Source: Chitinispirillia bacterium (lineage in GTDB: Bacteria > Fibrobacterota > Chitinivibrionia > Chitinivibrionales > Chitinispirillaceae). Taken from it: a stretch of 45,390 nucleotides of DNA. Position numbers and translations under genes: made by a program. Shown in pieces: positions 33,235 to 41,944 of this stretch. Where the stretch lies: the NCBI GenBank assembly GCA_009786575.1, contig WQRV01000004.1:1-45390 (forward strand), in the 5' to 3' direction. The notes beneath the pieces are model-generated. The model did no database searches. It was given only the letters and a program-made list of their open reading frames with translations, and was not told where the DNA came from. Every line of letters starts with the position of its first letter. The first letter of the stretch is position 1.

Positions 33235-36066
33235 TCAGTACTCTATTCTTTTACATTCGTTAATAATATTACCCAGCCGTTCATTTGCCGCCACATCGTA
33301 ATTTGGTATGTCGCATACGGATACGAAACCGACTTTCAGGCGGTTGTACCACGACAGATAATTACGGTAGCTTGGCAAAAGCTTCATCTCTCCGGGCTCA
33401 GACCTGATAATATCAGCCCAATTCTCTATTTTCGTTAACAGCTCCTCAACCGATTTCTCCGCCGGATTATCGTGCCGGTCAAGAATCAGCCCCAGATTGT
33501 TTTGTTCGTTTGCCTTCCGCAGGTCATTGAGTTCAGACTCGTCAAGGTATTCAAAGCCGACGGTATTGATACATTTGTTCAGAAGCTCCGCGCTGATATC
33601 GGCGGCTATCTCATAAGGCAGCTCGGTTTTGCTGTGCCCGTCGATATAGCATCTGATTTTTTCCGCGATCCGTTTGGCAAGGCCCAGCTTTTTAAACAGC
33701 TTTTGGAACATCTCCGTAATGTCCTGTAACGCCGGCGAACCTTCCGCAGCCAGAATCTGCTGAATGGTGCTCTTGTCGTTTTGAGCCACATACGCAAACC
33801 AGTATTCAAGCAGCATATCCGCCAGCTGCTGAGCGTTGCTTTTAATCATGTCGGTATTGCCGTTTATAAGCTCTTCCAAATCTATCTGCTTCGCTTCGAG
33901 ATATTCGCGGAATTTCTGCTTCGACTCTTCTGTTGTTTTTTCGTAATGCGCGCACAAGCGCTCAAAATAAGCGCCGGCCGTATCATTTTCGGCAACCGGC
34001 ACCTGTATCCTGTACGTGCTGTAGATATCCATATTAACCACATCGCGGTACCCGACATCGTCGATCTTCTTGCGGTAGAGCTCGAGTACGGATCCCTCGT
34101 CGAGCATCAGCTCCTTCATCAACTGCCCGTAAAGCCTGATGCCGTCGGCGCTGAAAGCCATATCCAGCGTGTGCTGAATATTTCCGGCGGTAGACTTGGC
34201 CTTCTGCAGCTCCTCGTCCTTGTCGTTACTGTGAAAATGCCTGAGCAGCTCGGCAAGAATGGCCTCAGATACCGCATTCAGGCCGGCAAGCGTTTTTTCG
34301 CGGCGGGCGCTGTTGATATTTTCCGCGGCGGCCGTGAGCCTGTCAATAATCAATTTTGTACCGTCTTTGTTTATACTTGCCGCTTCGTCCCACGATTCGG
34401 CTGGATTGGCGAAATGACGTTTAACAAAATCGTATTCAATAAAAGACTGCCTGAGTTTTTCCCTGAAACCGGGGTAACCCTGCGGAATTACCTCTTCTAA
34501 TTCCGTTTTGTTTTCGTTGTACCCTCTGAAGATATGGCTTATGGTATCGGACTTCTCAAAATCGCGCAGCAAAAAGATATTCCGGAAATAGGGCTGTGAC
34601 ACTGTCCAGCTCTCAAACCAGGCATAAATTTCGGTATTCAGCAGCTGGGCGGCCAGCGTGCGTTCAAAACGCTGGTTCCAGCGATAATTCAGGGAAGAAT
34701 TATCGGCAGGTTTATCCTGCTGCGGGTTATATTGCAGGTTAACATTAAAAAATGTGCCTATAATAAACAACGGCGGTATCTTTGATTTGCTGATGAAATC
34801 CTCCCGCTTCTCAGGCGTAGCGCCAACAATCTTTGCAATCCAATTATTCAGCATTTCCGGCATCAACCGCTGCGCTGCCTGTTCATGCTTGGCGCAAAAA
34901 AGCAGAATATTGATTTTTTCGGCTTCCGAATATTTGTTAAACAGGTATGCAACCTTGCCGCGCAGCATCAGTTCCGGGATAATTTCAGCTTCGATCAGAT
35001 TTTCCGGCAATTGCAGGCGGGAACGCGCACCCGGAAAATCCAGCAGATCGGTCTCTTTCAGAAACGGTTTGTTTGCGAGCAGCAATTCCGGCTGACTGAA
35101 AACCAATTCTGCGGCCAGCGCGCACAAATAACATTTTGAAAATCTGATTTCCTCATTATGCGCAGGCAGCCAAACCGTTGTATCCGCCCTGTATTCAGAC
35201 TCTATTCTGTCGGGCGCTTCATATATCTCTTTCAGCCGCTTTACGTCGAGCACCGTACCGTGTTTGTACAATATAGCTTCTACCGGGAGATAGATGGTCG
35301 TTGAAAATTTCAGCTTTTCGTACTCTAAAATCAAATTGGAAAAAAGAGTTGTTATTTTTTCATTCTTATTCCACAGCAACGAAAAAATTTCTCTCCACTC
35401 GCTTGAATCCGCTTTGCAGATCAACTGCGATATTTCATCGAAAAATTTGGAAGAGAGCACGTTGCCGGCCTTTGTCAGATTACTCTCAAAATAATCCTGC
35501 ATGTCCAGCACATCGTCTTCGCCAAATACTTTCTGGCGCACCTGGCGGTCTTTTAACCGGGCTTTCAGCGCGAAAACCTCCGCATTTATGTCATCTGTCC
35601 GCAGCGTAAGGTCGTGAACGGCTTTTATGTCATTATAGAAACTGTCGCACAAAACCAGTACGGCATCAACAGGCGACAGCAGGACGGCTTTTACCGGATA
35701 CCCCGGGTTTTCCGGCTTATAGTTGACTGAAAAACGGGAAACCAGGCTGGTGGATTCGGACCCGCCGCCGGGCGGGTTGATCTCTTCGATAAAATTATGC
35801 ACAACGCCGTTTTCGCCGGTAACAGTAAACGGCTTGCCCTCTTCCGACAACAAACTGCCGATAAGATATGATTTGCCGACCTGGCTTTCACCATACATGG
35901 CCGCGGCCGGATTGCCTTCCAGGGCATACCTCTTCTTATTCAGCTTGCGGCGGCAGTTCACCATATTGCGACAGGCGTTCTTCTGCTTTTCCCCGTCTAA
36001 GGAGCTTTTAAACCAGGCATTGGCTTTTTCGGCCAGTTCAAGCTGTTTCAGTATCTTTTCTTCCAT
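33235..36066 (-). CDS. SrfC-family P-loop protein, dynamin-like GTPase
   Basis: 943 aa. Walker A GESQVGKS is at 59-66 and the switch-II-like DFPGARS at 343-349, preceded by a long insert. A loop GGGSESTSL near 101-109 could serve as switch I. The arrangement of an N-terminal GTPase core with a very long helical C-terminus resembles dynamin-like proteins and the SrfC putative virulence factor family. SrfC is known to be encoded beside SrfB in enterobacteria, and here too it directly follows an SrfB gene after 14 bases. Membrane remodelling is a plausible activity but not shown. AAGGCGG is upstream of the start. Confidence 0.75.
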   Translation of the reverse strand: MEEKILKQLELAEKANAWFKSSLDGEKQKNACRNMVNCRRKLNKKRYALEGNPAAAMYGESQVGKSYLIGSLLSEEGKPFTVTGENGVVHNFIEEINPPGGGSESTSLVSRFSVNYKPENPGYPVKAVLLSPVDAVLVLCDSFYNDIKAVHDLTLRTDDINAEVFALKARLKDRQVRQKVFGEDDVLDMQDYFESNLTKAGNVLSSKFFDEISQLICKADSSEWREIFSLLWNKNEKITTLFSNLILEYEKLKFSTTIYLPVEAILYKHGTVLDVKRLKEIYEAPDRIESEYRADTTVWLPAHNEEIRFSKCYLCALAAELVFSQPELLLANKPFLKETDLLDFPGARSRLQLPENLIEAEIIPELMLRGKVAYLFNKYSEAEKINILLFCAKHEQAAQRLMPEMLNNWIAKIVGATPEKREDFISKSKIPPLFIIGTFFNVNLQYNPQQDKPADNSSLNYRWNQRFERTLAAQLLNTEIYAWFESWTVSQPYFRNIFLLRDFEKSDTISHIFRGYNENKTELEEVIPQGYPGFREKLRQSFIEYDFVKRHFANPAESWDEAASINKDGTKLIIDRLTAAAENINSARREKTLAGLNAVSEAILAELLRHFHSNDKDEELQKAKSTAGNIQHTLDMAFSADGIRLYGQLMKELMLDEGSVLELYRKKIDDVGYRDVVNMDIYSTYRIQVPVAENDTAGAYFERLCAHYEKTTEESKQKFREYLEAKQIDLEELINGNTDMIKSNAQQLADMLLEYWFAYVAQNDKSTIQQILAAEGSPALQDITEMFQKLFKKLGLAKRIAEKIRCYIDGHSKTELPYEIAADISAELLNKCINTVGFEYLDESELNDLRKANEQNNLGLILDRHDNPAEKSVEELLTKIENWADIIRSEPGEMKLLPSYRNYLSWYNRLKVGFVSVCDIPNYDVAANERLGNIINECKRIEY

Positions 36067-36080
36067 ACCGTATATCCGCC

Positions 36081-39000
36081 TTAATTATTTTGTACATTGC
36101 TGACGTTTAACGAAAAAATACCTGAGTCAAGCCAGAAATTGTCTATTTCACTCATGCTCTGAACCTGCAGGCTGAAAAAGTTCTTATTTATCGAATTGCC
36201 TTCCCTGTCAACTATTTCTTCAATACGCAGCTGCTCAACATCTTCGCTCATATCACGTTCTATCGTAACCCTGAGCGGCATATTCCGGCGAATCCTCGCT
36301 TTTTCGGCATCAACGCCTGTCCGAACGGCGTTCACGTCGTTTTCATCGTCCAGCCGCCCTTTCACGCGGTCTTCAATTTTGTATTCGTCGAAATCGAGCG
36401 TGTAGAACGGCCGCGACGGATATGCCGGTATATCCAGCTGACGCACACCTATTCTGAACGGCAGGGAACAGACATCTACCGCTGCCCGGTTGCTGTCCGG
36501 CGAAATTATGGTTCGCGTAAATTCCAGCTGGTCGCTGAGCTCACCGAAAAAATTGGTCACCGGAAGCAATTTATCCTTCAGCTCTTTCAGATTCAGTGAG
36601 AAGCCATTCAGTCCGCCGCTTTCGGCGATCTGCCCTATCATGGCCCCGGTGGTAATAATTGATTTAGGATTTATGAACTTACCGTTCCCGTCAATAAATT
36701 TATAACGCTTGTCTTCGGGATACCAGCGGCCAACGCGGTAGTCGTTTATCGACTTCAGGCGGTTTGGAGAAACCGCATAATGCCTCAAAAACAAATCGCT
36801 CAACGGTTTAAGTGATGTCGGACGGCCCGAAAGCAGTACAATATCGCAGGCATAGTACGAAAACAGCGAAGAAATCTTGCCGATCAGCGCGTCGAACGTC
36901 TTCTCAATAATGGCCGATATGACTTTCCTTTCGTATTGCCACTGCAACGATTCGAATTCGATGCCGAAGTGCTGATTGAAGTGATTAAGCACGTTCTGAG
37001 TAGGCGGATTATCGCCAAAGATGTCGCTATACGTGAAGATTTGACTTTCTACGCTGTTCTGTTTCAGCAATTCAAGGTAGAATGAAACGACAGGTACGGA
37101 AATTTGCAGATTAAAATCGCTGCGCAGCTGCCTGTTACGAAACGAAACTCCGTTGTCGGTGCCGAAAAACGGCTGCATCAGGTCTATTGGTTTTTTGCCC
37201 ATCGCAAGCAGTTTTCTTTCGACCGGCGAATACTTCCCCTCAATAACGAGCTGGTGAATGAGCCTCTTCAGCAGGTCATCGCCGGCCTTGTAAAAACTTT
37301 CCCAAAACAGAGGTACGGGCGTTAATGTGCACTTTCCCGCAGCGCCGCCGTACTTGTAGGCCGCAATCATCACATCTGTTGTTCCGGCGCCAATATCCAC
37401 AGAACCAACCGTTAGCGACTTCTGGCGGTAGTCTCCCCAGCACGGCTCTTTGCAGCCGCGTACTTTTCCATAAAAATCAAAATAATCTTTGGCATTGCCG
37501 TGATAGCGTTCGCATATCTCGCTGTACAGAAAGACAAATTGAGCGGCGGTAGCCTCATCGTAGATCCATTCCGTGCGTTCTTCTTTGGCAGACAGCTTCT
37601 TGGCGGAGGGAATAACCTGGGTACGCGCGCGGGCCTCTTTCTCATCAATTTCATCGCAATAGGTATTTTCAAAAAAGCGGTCCAGCATAATAGCGGCATC
37701 TTCGGCGCACCTGCGCAGAGCAATCTGTTCCACCCGCGACATGGCAGTCGGGCAGGTAACAATTATTCGGCCTATTCTTCTGGGCATAGACTCGTCTCCC
37801 CAGTGGCTGCGCTGTTCGTAGCTGTTGATTTGCATCTTTGCCTGAGCCAATATCTCAAGAAAGGCAAAGGTCATCAGCGCTTTGCGCGAATAGTGCATCA
37901 AAATAGCTCCGTCGCCTTCGGTGTTAAGCGAGCCGTCGATATTCAGCTGTTCCGATATTCCTTTGATATAAAAATCTTTGACCGTTTCGCCTGACAGCTG
38001 CACAAACTCCCATTCATGCCTGTGAGGCTTTGTATCCCATAAAAAACGCTTCGGGCTCGAAAACGTACTTGTTTTTTCCGCCCCGGTATTCATATTGGTT
38101 GCTTTATGTATCAGCGAATCGGCCTCTTTTCCCAGCCGGATCATGCTGGGATAGACGAACTGCCGGCTGGTCACAAGCCCGAATTTGCCTCCGAAATCGG
38201 CCTCGCGGAACGCCAGGCGCATATCGAACGAGTCGCGGTATTTATTGAGCGCACCGTTAGAAACCGGCGTGGTGAAATCCTGCAGTTCCAAGGGGCTTAA
38301 TTTGGTAAAATCGCCGTCATCGAACAATACGGCGCACGTGCGCGAATTGCCAATATCCACCACCAAATCGACACTGCCGTGAACCACATTTCTATTGGAA
38401 TACAAAGTAACCCTCGGCAAAATACCGAGATGCTGGATATACCCCATTAAGTATATGTACTGCGCCAGATAGCTCAATTTAGGCTTTTGCCCGCGGTAGT
38501 CGTCTATAGTATCAAGGCCATGGAAGTGTTTAAGCAGATATTTGTCTACCCAGTCGCAGTAAAACGCTTCCGAACAATAGCCAACCAGCTTATACTCGCT
38601 GTTACATAAAGCATAATCCTTCGACCTGCCGTCATTGCCCGTAAACACAGGGGTCTCATTCAGGTCTTCGTCTTCGAAATCCTCGTCTTCAAACGAACTC
38701 CTCGTGTCAAAAGCCAGCAAAAGGCTGTACTCTCTTGAATGCCCGGCCGTTTCAGCCGGCACCAGCTTGCAGCGGCACCAATTTGTGGGGCCAAACTCCG
38801 ACTTGCTGCCGTTGAGCAGAAAAAACGGGGCCGGAAACCACACATTTTCAACCTTATCCCAGTTTATCCTGCCGATTGATACCGGAAAGCACCCAGAATC
38901 CCTGGGGTCGTCGGTATCAATCGGAATCGCCTTTTTGCCTTCCCCCTCAAAATACTCACGGATCTCATCCCAGCCTTCGGTCACCGCTCCGTCTTTTACA

Positions 39001-39191
39001 TAACCGAGCTCCGACAAGTCGGTCTTTTTTACCCACAGCCCTTCCTCCGAAAAAAAGTGGGCGATCTCCAGTTTCAGCTGCTCGTCCTTGGTGTCGTACC
39101 ATTCGTGAAAATACATCTTGAAGTTGTCGTTCAAGTTGACTTTCAATGGAACAGTATAGTATTGAATACCGGTGTTTGCTATTAAATTCAT
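36081..39191 (-). CDS. SrfB-family actin/Hsp70-like ATPase
   Basis: 1036 aa, about the usual length. The N-terminal 250 residues match SrfB in pattern (NLIANTGIQYYTVPLKV, LLLAFDTRSSF). ATPase motifs of the actin/Hsp70/sugar-kinase fold are clear: phosphate-1 VVDIGNSRTCAV at 277-288, then RFLWDTKP at 382-389 as in enterobacterial SrfB, phosphate-2 VDIGAGTTDV at 598-607, and adenosine motif DIVLLSGRPTSL at 783-794. SrfB proteins are called virulence factors because srfABC is co-regulated with Salmonella virulence genes, but their activity is poorly defined. It is the first gene of an eight-gene minus-strand operon, so it likely drives the system by ATP hydrolysis or acts as a scaffold. Confidence 0.9.
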   Translation of the reverse strand: MNLIANTGIQYYTVPLKVNLNDNFKMYFHEWYDTKDEQLKLEIAHFFSEEGLWVKKTDLSELGYVKDGAVTEGWDEIREYFEGEGKKAIPIDTDDPRDSGCFPVSIGRINWDKVENVWFPAPFFLLNGSKSEFGPTNWCRCKLVPAETAGHSREYSLLLAFDTRSSFEDEDFEDEDLNETPVFTGNDGRSKDYALCNSEYKLVGYCSEAFYCDWVDKYLLKHFHGLDTIDDYRGQKPKLSYLAQYIYLMGYIQHLGILPRVTLYSNRNVVHGSVDLVVDIGNSRTCAVLFDDGDFTKLSPLELQDFTTPVSNGALNKYRDSFDMRLAFREADFGGKFGLVTSRQFVYPSMIRLGKEADSLIHKATNMNTGAEKTSTFSSPKRFLWDTKPHRHEWEFVQLSGETVKDFYIKGISEQLNIDGSLNTEGDGAILMHYSRKALMTFAFLEILAQAKMQINSYEQRSHWGDESMPRRIGRIIVTCPTAMSRVEQIALRRCAEDAAIMLDRFFENTYCDEIDEKEARARTQVIPSAKKLSAKEERTEWIYDEATAAQFVFLYSEICERYHGNAKDYFDFYGKVRGCKEPCWGDYRQKSLTVGSVDIGAGTTDVMIAAYKYGGAAGKCTLTPVPLFWESFYKAGDDLLKRLIHQLVIEGKYSPVERKLLAMGKKPIDLMQPFFGTDNGVSFRNRQLRSDFNLQISVPVVSFYLELLKQNSVESQIFTYSDIFGDNPPTQNVLNHFNQHFGIEFESLQWQYERKVISAIIEKTFDALIGKISSLFSYYACDIVLLSGRPTSLKPLSDLFLRHYAVSPNRLKSINDYRVGRWYPEDKRYKFIDGNGKFINPKSIITTGAMIGQIAESGGLNGFSLNLKELKDKLLPVTNFFGELSDQLEFTRTIISPDSNRAAVDVCSLPFRIGVRQLDIPAYPSRPFYTLDFDEYKIEDRVKGRLDDENDVNAVRTGVDAEKARIRRNMPLRVTIERDMSEDVEQLRIEEIVDREGNSINKNFFSLQVQSMSEIDNFWLDSGIFSLNVSNVQNN

Positions 39192-39273
39192 AAAAATACC
39201 TGACTCTGTCCCTTACATATCAACATTTATGTATCTTGGTGCAAGTTTTCAGGCTACTCCCACCTTTTACATA

Positions 39274-39303
39274 AATATAATTGCGTGGCCGCCGGCTGTG
39301 CAA
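39274..39303 (-). promoter_or_regulatory. Candidate promoter of the srf-like operon
   Basis: On the minus strand, TTGCAC (39298-39303) and TATATT (39274-39279) are separated by 18 bases and lie about 83 bases before the SrfB start. They resemble the -35 and -10 boxes of a housekeeping sigma factor. The rest of the 218-base gap to rfbC (39192-39409) contains no gene and no obvious terminator. It is a sequence match only. Confidence 0.35.
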
Positions 39304-39409
39304 ATTTTAGGAAATTTTTATTGTCTGCCGGCAAATACCCCGCCTCCGCCTCAGGGTACGGCAGCCTGTATACACACTATATATTGTACATGCACGTTAT
39401 GACACCACG

Positions 39410-39952
39410 CTATTTATGATTTATCTGCGCCAACCGGGGCAGCCCCCTGTCCTTATCCGACAGAACCGGCTCAACGTCCGGCCACGCCACGGCGATATCC
39501 GGGTCGTTCCAGATTATCCCGGCGTCGTTCTCCCGCGAATAGGGGTTGTCTACCTTGTAGACGATCTCCGTATCCTCCTCAAGGGTGCAGAACCCGTGCG
39601 CGAAGCCGCGGGGGATGAAGAGCATCTGAAAATTGGCGGCGCTCAGTTCAAACCCGCGCCACTGCCCAAACGCCGGCGAGTTCGGCCTTATGTCCACCGC
39701 CACATCAAATATCGACCCGCTGATGACGCGCACTAACTTGCTCTGCGCGAATGGCCCGGTCTGGAAATGCAGGCCGCGCAGCACACCCTTCGCCACCGAT
39801 TTGGAGTGGTTGTCCTGAACGAATACCGCGTCAATCCCCGCCGCCGCGAATACCGGGGCCGAGTAGGTTTCGAGGAAGAACCCGCGGTGGTCGGTGTGGA
39901 CCTTGGGCTTAATGAGCACCAGCCCGTCAATGTCTGTCTTGATAAATTCCAT
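39410..39952 (-). CDS. rfbC: dTDP-4-dehydrorhamnose 3,5-epimerase
   Basis: 180 aa from the ATG at 39950-39952; a TTG 33 bases upstream overlaps rfbA and is less likely. The cupin-type epimerase motifs are present: HTDHRGFFLETY, VQDNHSKSVAKGVLRGLHFQ with the catalytic His, SIFDVAVDIR and FIPRGFAHGFCTL. It converts dTDP-4-keto-6-deoxyglucose to dTDP-4-keto-rhamnose in the cytosol, one step of dTDP-L-rhamnose synthesis for surface polysaccharides. It follows rfbA by four bases, so both are in one operon. rfbB and rfbD are not in the window, so the pathway must be completed elsewhere. Confidence 0.95.
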   Translation of the reverse strand: MEFIKTDIDGLVLIKPKVHTDHRGFFLETYSAPVFAAAGIDAVFVQDNHSKSVAKGVLRGLHFQTGPFAQSKLVRVISGSIFDVAVDIRPNSPAFGQWRGFELSAANFQMLFIPRGFAHGFCTLEEDTEIVYKVDNPYSRENDAGIIWNDPDIAVAWPDVEPVLSDKDRGLPRLAQINHK

Positions 39953-39956
39953 AGCA

Positions 39957-40835
39957 TTAATTCCGATCGTTATCAACAATGTCAATCAAATACTGCCCAT
40001 AAGCGTTCTTCCGCATAGGCTCCGCCAGTTCCATCAGCTGATCCGCGCCTATCAGCCCGCTCCGGTAAGCGATCTCCTCCGGGCAGGCTACCTTGAACCC
40101 CTGGCGCGACTGGATCGTCTCCACGAAGAGCGACGCCTGCAGCATGGATTCGTGCGTACCCGTGTCGAGCCACGCGATGCCGCGCCCCATGTCTACAACT
40201 TGTAATTTTCCCTGCTCAAGGTATAATTTGTTCAGGTCTGTAATTTCAAGCTCCCCGCGTACCGACGGTTTGAGCTTACGGGCAAGGGCGCAGACGTCCG
40301 CGTCATAAAAATATAGCCCCGTCACCGCCAGTTTTGATTTCGGGGCGGACGGTTTCTCTTCGATCGACACGGCGTTGCCGTTTTTGTCAAGCTCCACAAT
40401 CCCGTACCGCTGCGGGTCGGTTACCCTGTAGGCGAATATCGTAGACACGGCGGGCCTGCCTGTTGCCCTCTGTAAACACTCGCGGAGGCCGTGGCCCCAG
40501 AAGATGTTGTCGCCAAGTATTAGCGCGGCCGGGCCGCCGCCTACAAATTTCTCGCCTATGATGAACGCCTGCGCCAGTCCGTCGGGGCGCGGCTGGGGCG
40601 CGTAGGTGAGGCGGATACCCCACTGGGAGCCGTCGCCCAGAAGTTTCCAGAACGCGGGCAGGTCGCCGGGCGTGGTGATGACGAGGATCTCGGTTATGCC
40701 CGCAAGCATCAGGGTCGATAGCGGGTAGTAGATCATCGGCTTGTCGTAGACGGGCATCAGCTGCTTCGATACGGCTATGGTCGTTGGGTAGAGGCGGGTG
40801 CCTGAGCCGCCTGCCAGTATTATTCCTTTGTGCAA
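39957..40835 (-). CDS. rfbA: Glucose-1-phosphate thymidylyltransferase
   Basis: 292 aa, the standard length. The nucleotidyltransferase signature [11 protein letters not shown] is at the N-terminus, followed by [54 protein letters not shown] and [14 protein letters not shown], all typical of RmlA/RfbA. The enzyme makes dTDP-glucose from glucose 1-phosphate and dTTP, the first step of dTDP-rhamnose synthesis. It is the first gene of the rfbA-rfbC pair. The start at 40835 follows a 39-base gap after the recombinase gene, with AAGGAG (40842-40847) upstream. Confidence 0.97.
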   Translation of the reverse strand: MHKGIILAGGSGTRLYPTTIAVSKQLMPVYDKPMIYYPLSTLMLAGITEILVITTPGDLPAFWKLLGDGSQWGIRLTYAPQPRPDGLAQAFIIGEKFVGGGPAALILGDNIFWGHGLRECLQRATGRPAVSTIFAYRVTDPQRYGIVELDKNGNAVSIEEKPSAPKSKLAVTGLYFYDADVCALARKLKPSVRGELEITDLNKLYLEQGKLQVVDMGRGIAWLDTGTHESMLQASLFVETIQSRQGFKVACPEEIAYRSGLIGADQLMELAEPMRKNAYGQYLIDIVDNDRN

Positions 40836-40874
40836 AATATCTCCTTATAAGATAAAAGTCAAAATCAATACATA

Positions 40875-41816
40875 TCATCCATGTTCGGGGCCGGCTTCCG
40901 CCCTTGGGTGCGCCTGGCGGTAAACTTTTTGCAGGTGCTCGCGCGATATGTGGGTGTAGACCTGCGTTGTCGCGAGAGATGAGTGGCCCAAGAGCTCTTT
41001 CACCGCCCTGATGTCCGCCCCCGAGTCTAAGAGGTGGGTGGCGAAGGAGTGGCGCAGCACGTGCGGGCTCTTCTTCTTGTGCAGGGTAACTTGGGACAGG
41101 GAGGCCGACACTATCCGCTCGATCTGGCGCTTTGAGATCTGCGCCCCCTTTGCGTTTACGAAGATCACGTCGCCTATCCCCGCGGCCGGCCCCGGGCGTA
41201 TCTTCATATAAGCGTCGAGCGCGTCTAACGCCTGACCGGTCAGCGGGACTATGCGCTCCTTTTTGCCCTTGCCCATCACCCGCACCGTCCTGTTGCGCCT
41301 GTCTATGTCGCCCGCCGTGAGCCCGTGCAGTTCGGAGAGGCGTATCCCGCTCCCGTAGAAGAGCTCCACTACCGCCCGGTTGCGCAGGTTATCGTCATTG
41401 GCCGTAACGTTCCCAAGCTCCCCGGCCTGCGCCGCTGTAAGGAAGACCGGGAGAGGGCTGTCGAGCTTTGGGGCGGCGAGGGCCTTAGACGGGTTGACGG
41501 CGATGACGCGCGTCTTCACGCTGTAGCGGCACAGCGACTTGAGGGACGCGAGCTTGCGGGCGGCCGAGCGCGGCTTGAGCCCCTGCGCCGTCACATCATG
41601 CATAAAAAGCCGCAAAGGGGTCTTGACGAGCGCTGCGGAGGGGGTGAGGGCAATGTTTTTGCGCTCAAGGAAGAGCATAAACTGCTCCAAATCGCCCCGA
41701 TAGGCGGCGACGGTATGCTCCGAGTACCCCTTCTCCTTGCGGGCATACTCCAAAAAGCTGCCGACAAGCCGCCCAAGCTCCGATCCGGCATACGCCGGCT
41801 GCGCGTCTGTAACCAT
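40875..41816 (-). CDS. Tyrosine recombinase XerC/XerD
   Basis: 313 aa. The N-terminal SAM-like DNA-binding domain shows FLEYARKEKGYSEHTVAAYRGDLEQFMLFL. The catalytic domain has the full set: Arg in YGSGIRLSELHGL, Lys in GKGKKERIVPL, His-x-x-Arg in HVLRHSFATHLLDSG, His in LGHSSLATTQ and the nucleophile Tyr in VYTHIS. XerC and XerD resolve chromosome dimers at dif at the division septum with FtsK. Length and the absence of nearby phage genes favour the housekeeping role over a phage integrase; whether it is C or D cannot be told from this alone. Its upstream region holds the 17-bp inverted repeat at 41831-41889. Same strand as rfbA, 39 bases before it. Confidence 0.92.
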   Translation of the reverse strand: MVTDAQPAYAGSELGRLVGSFLEYARKEKGYSEHTVAAYRGDLEQFMLFLERKNIALTPSAALVKTPLRLFMHDVTAQGLKPRSAARKLASLKSLCRYSVKTRVIAVNPSKALAAPKLDSPLPVFLTAAQAGELGNVTANDDNLRNRAVVELFYGSGIRLSELHGLTAGDIDRRNRTVRVMGKGKKERIVPLTGQALDALDAYMKIRPGPAAGIGDVIFVNAKGAQISKRQIERIVSASLSQVTLHKKKSPHVLRHSFATHLLDSGADIRAVKELLGHSSLATTQVYTHISREHLQKVYRQAHPRAEAGPEHG

Positions 41817-41830
41817 CCGTCCGTTCCTTT

Positions 41831-41894
41831 AGTGTGGAGTTTGGAGTGTGGAGTGCGGGGTTTTTGACGTTAACTCCAAACTCCACACTCCAAA
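41831..41894. repeat. Iterated TGTGGAGTTTGGAG inverted repeat
   Basis: AGTGTGGAGTTTGGAGT (41831-41847) is exactly complementary to 41873-41889, separated by 25 bases. Because each arm is itself iterated, a shifted 15-bp pairing (41840-41854 with 41880-41894) is also possible. The repeat fills the divergent gap between the recombinase gene and dsbD. It could be a cruciform-forming repeat or a regulatory element; a dispersed genomic repeat is more likely. Confidence 0.7.
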
Positions 41895-41944
41895 CCCCAA
41901 ACTTAATAATAAATACCAACGCCCTCAAATAAATATAGTATATT

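Noticed and set aside
40875-41816. Recombinase as an integrase marking an island
   Set aside because: It has the length and motifs of a housekeeping Xer recombinase, and no phage genes or attachment sites lie near it.
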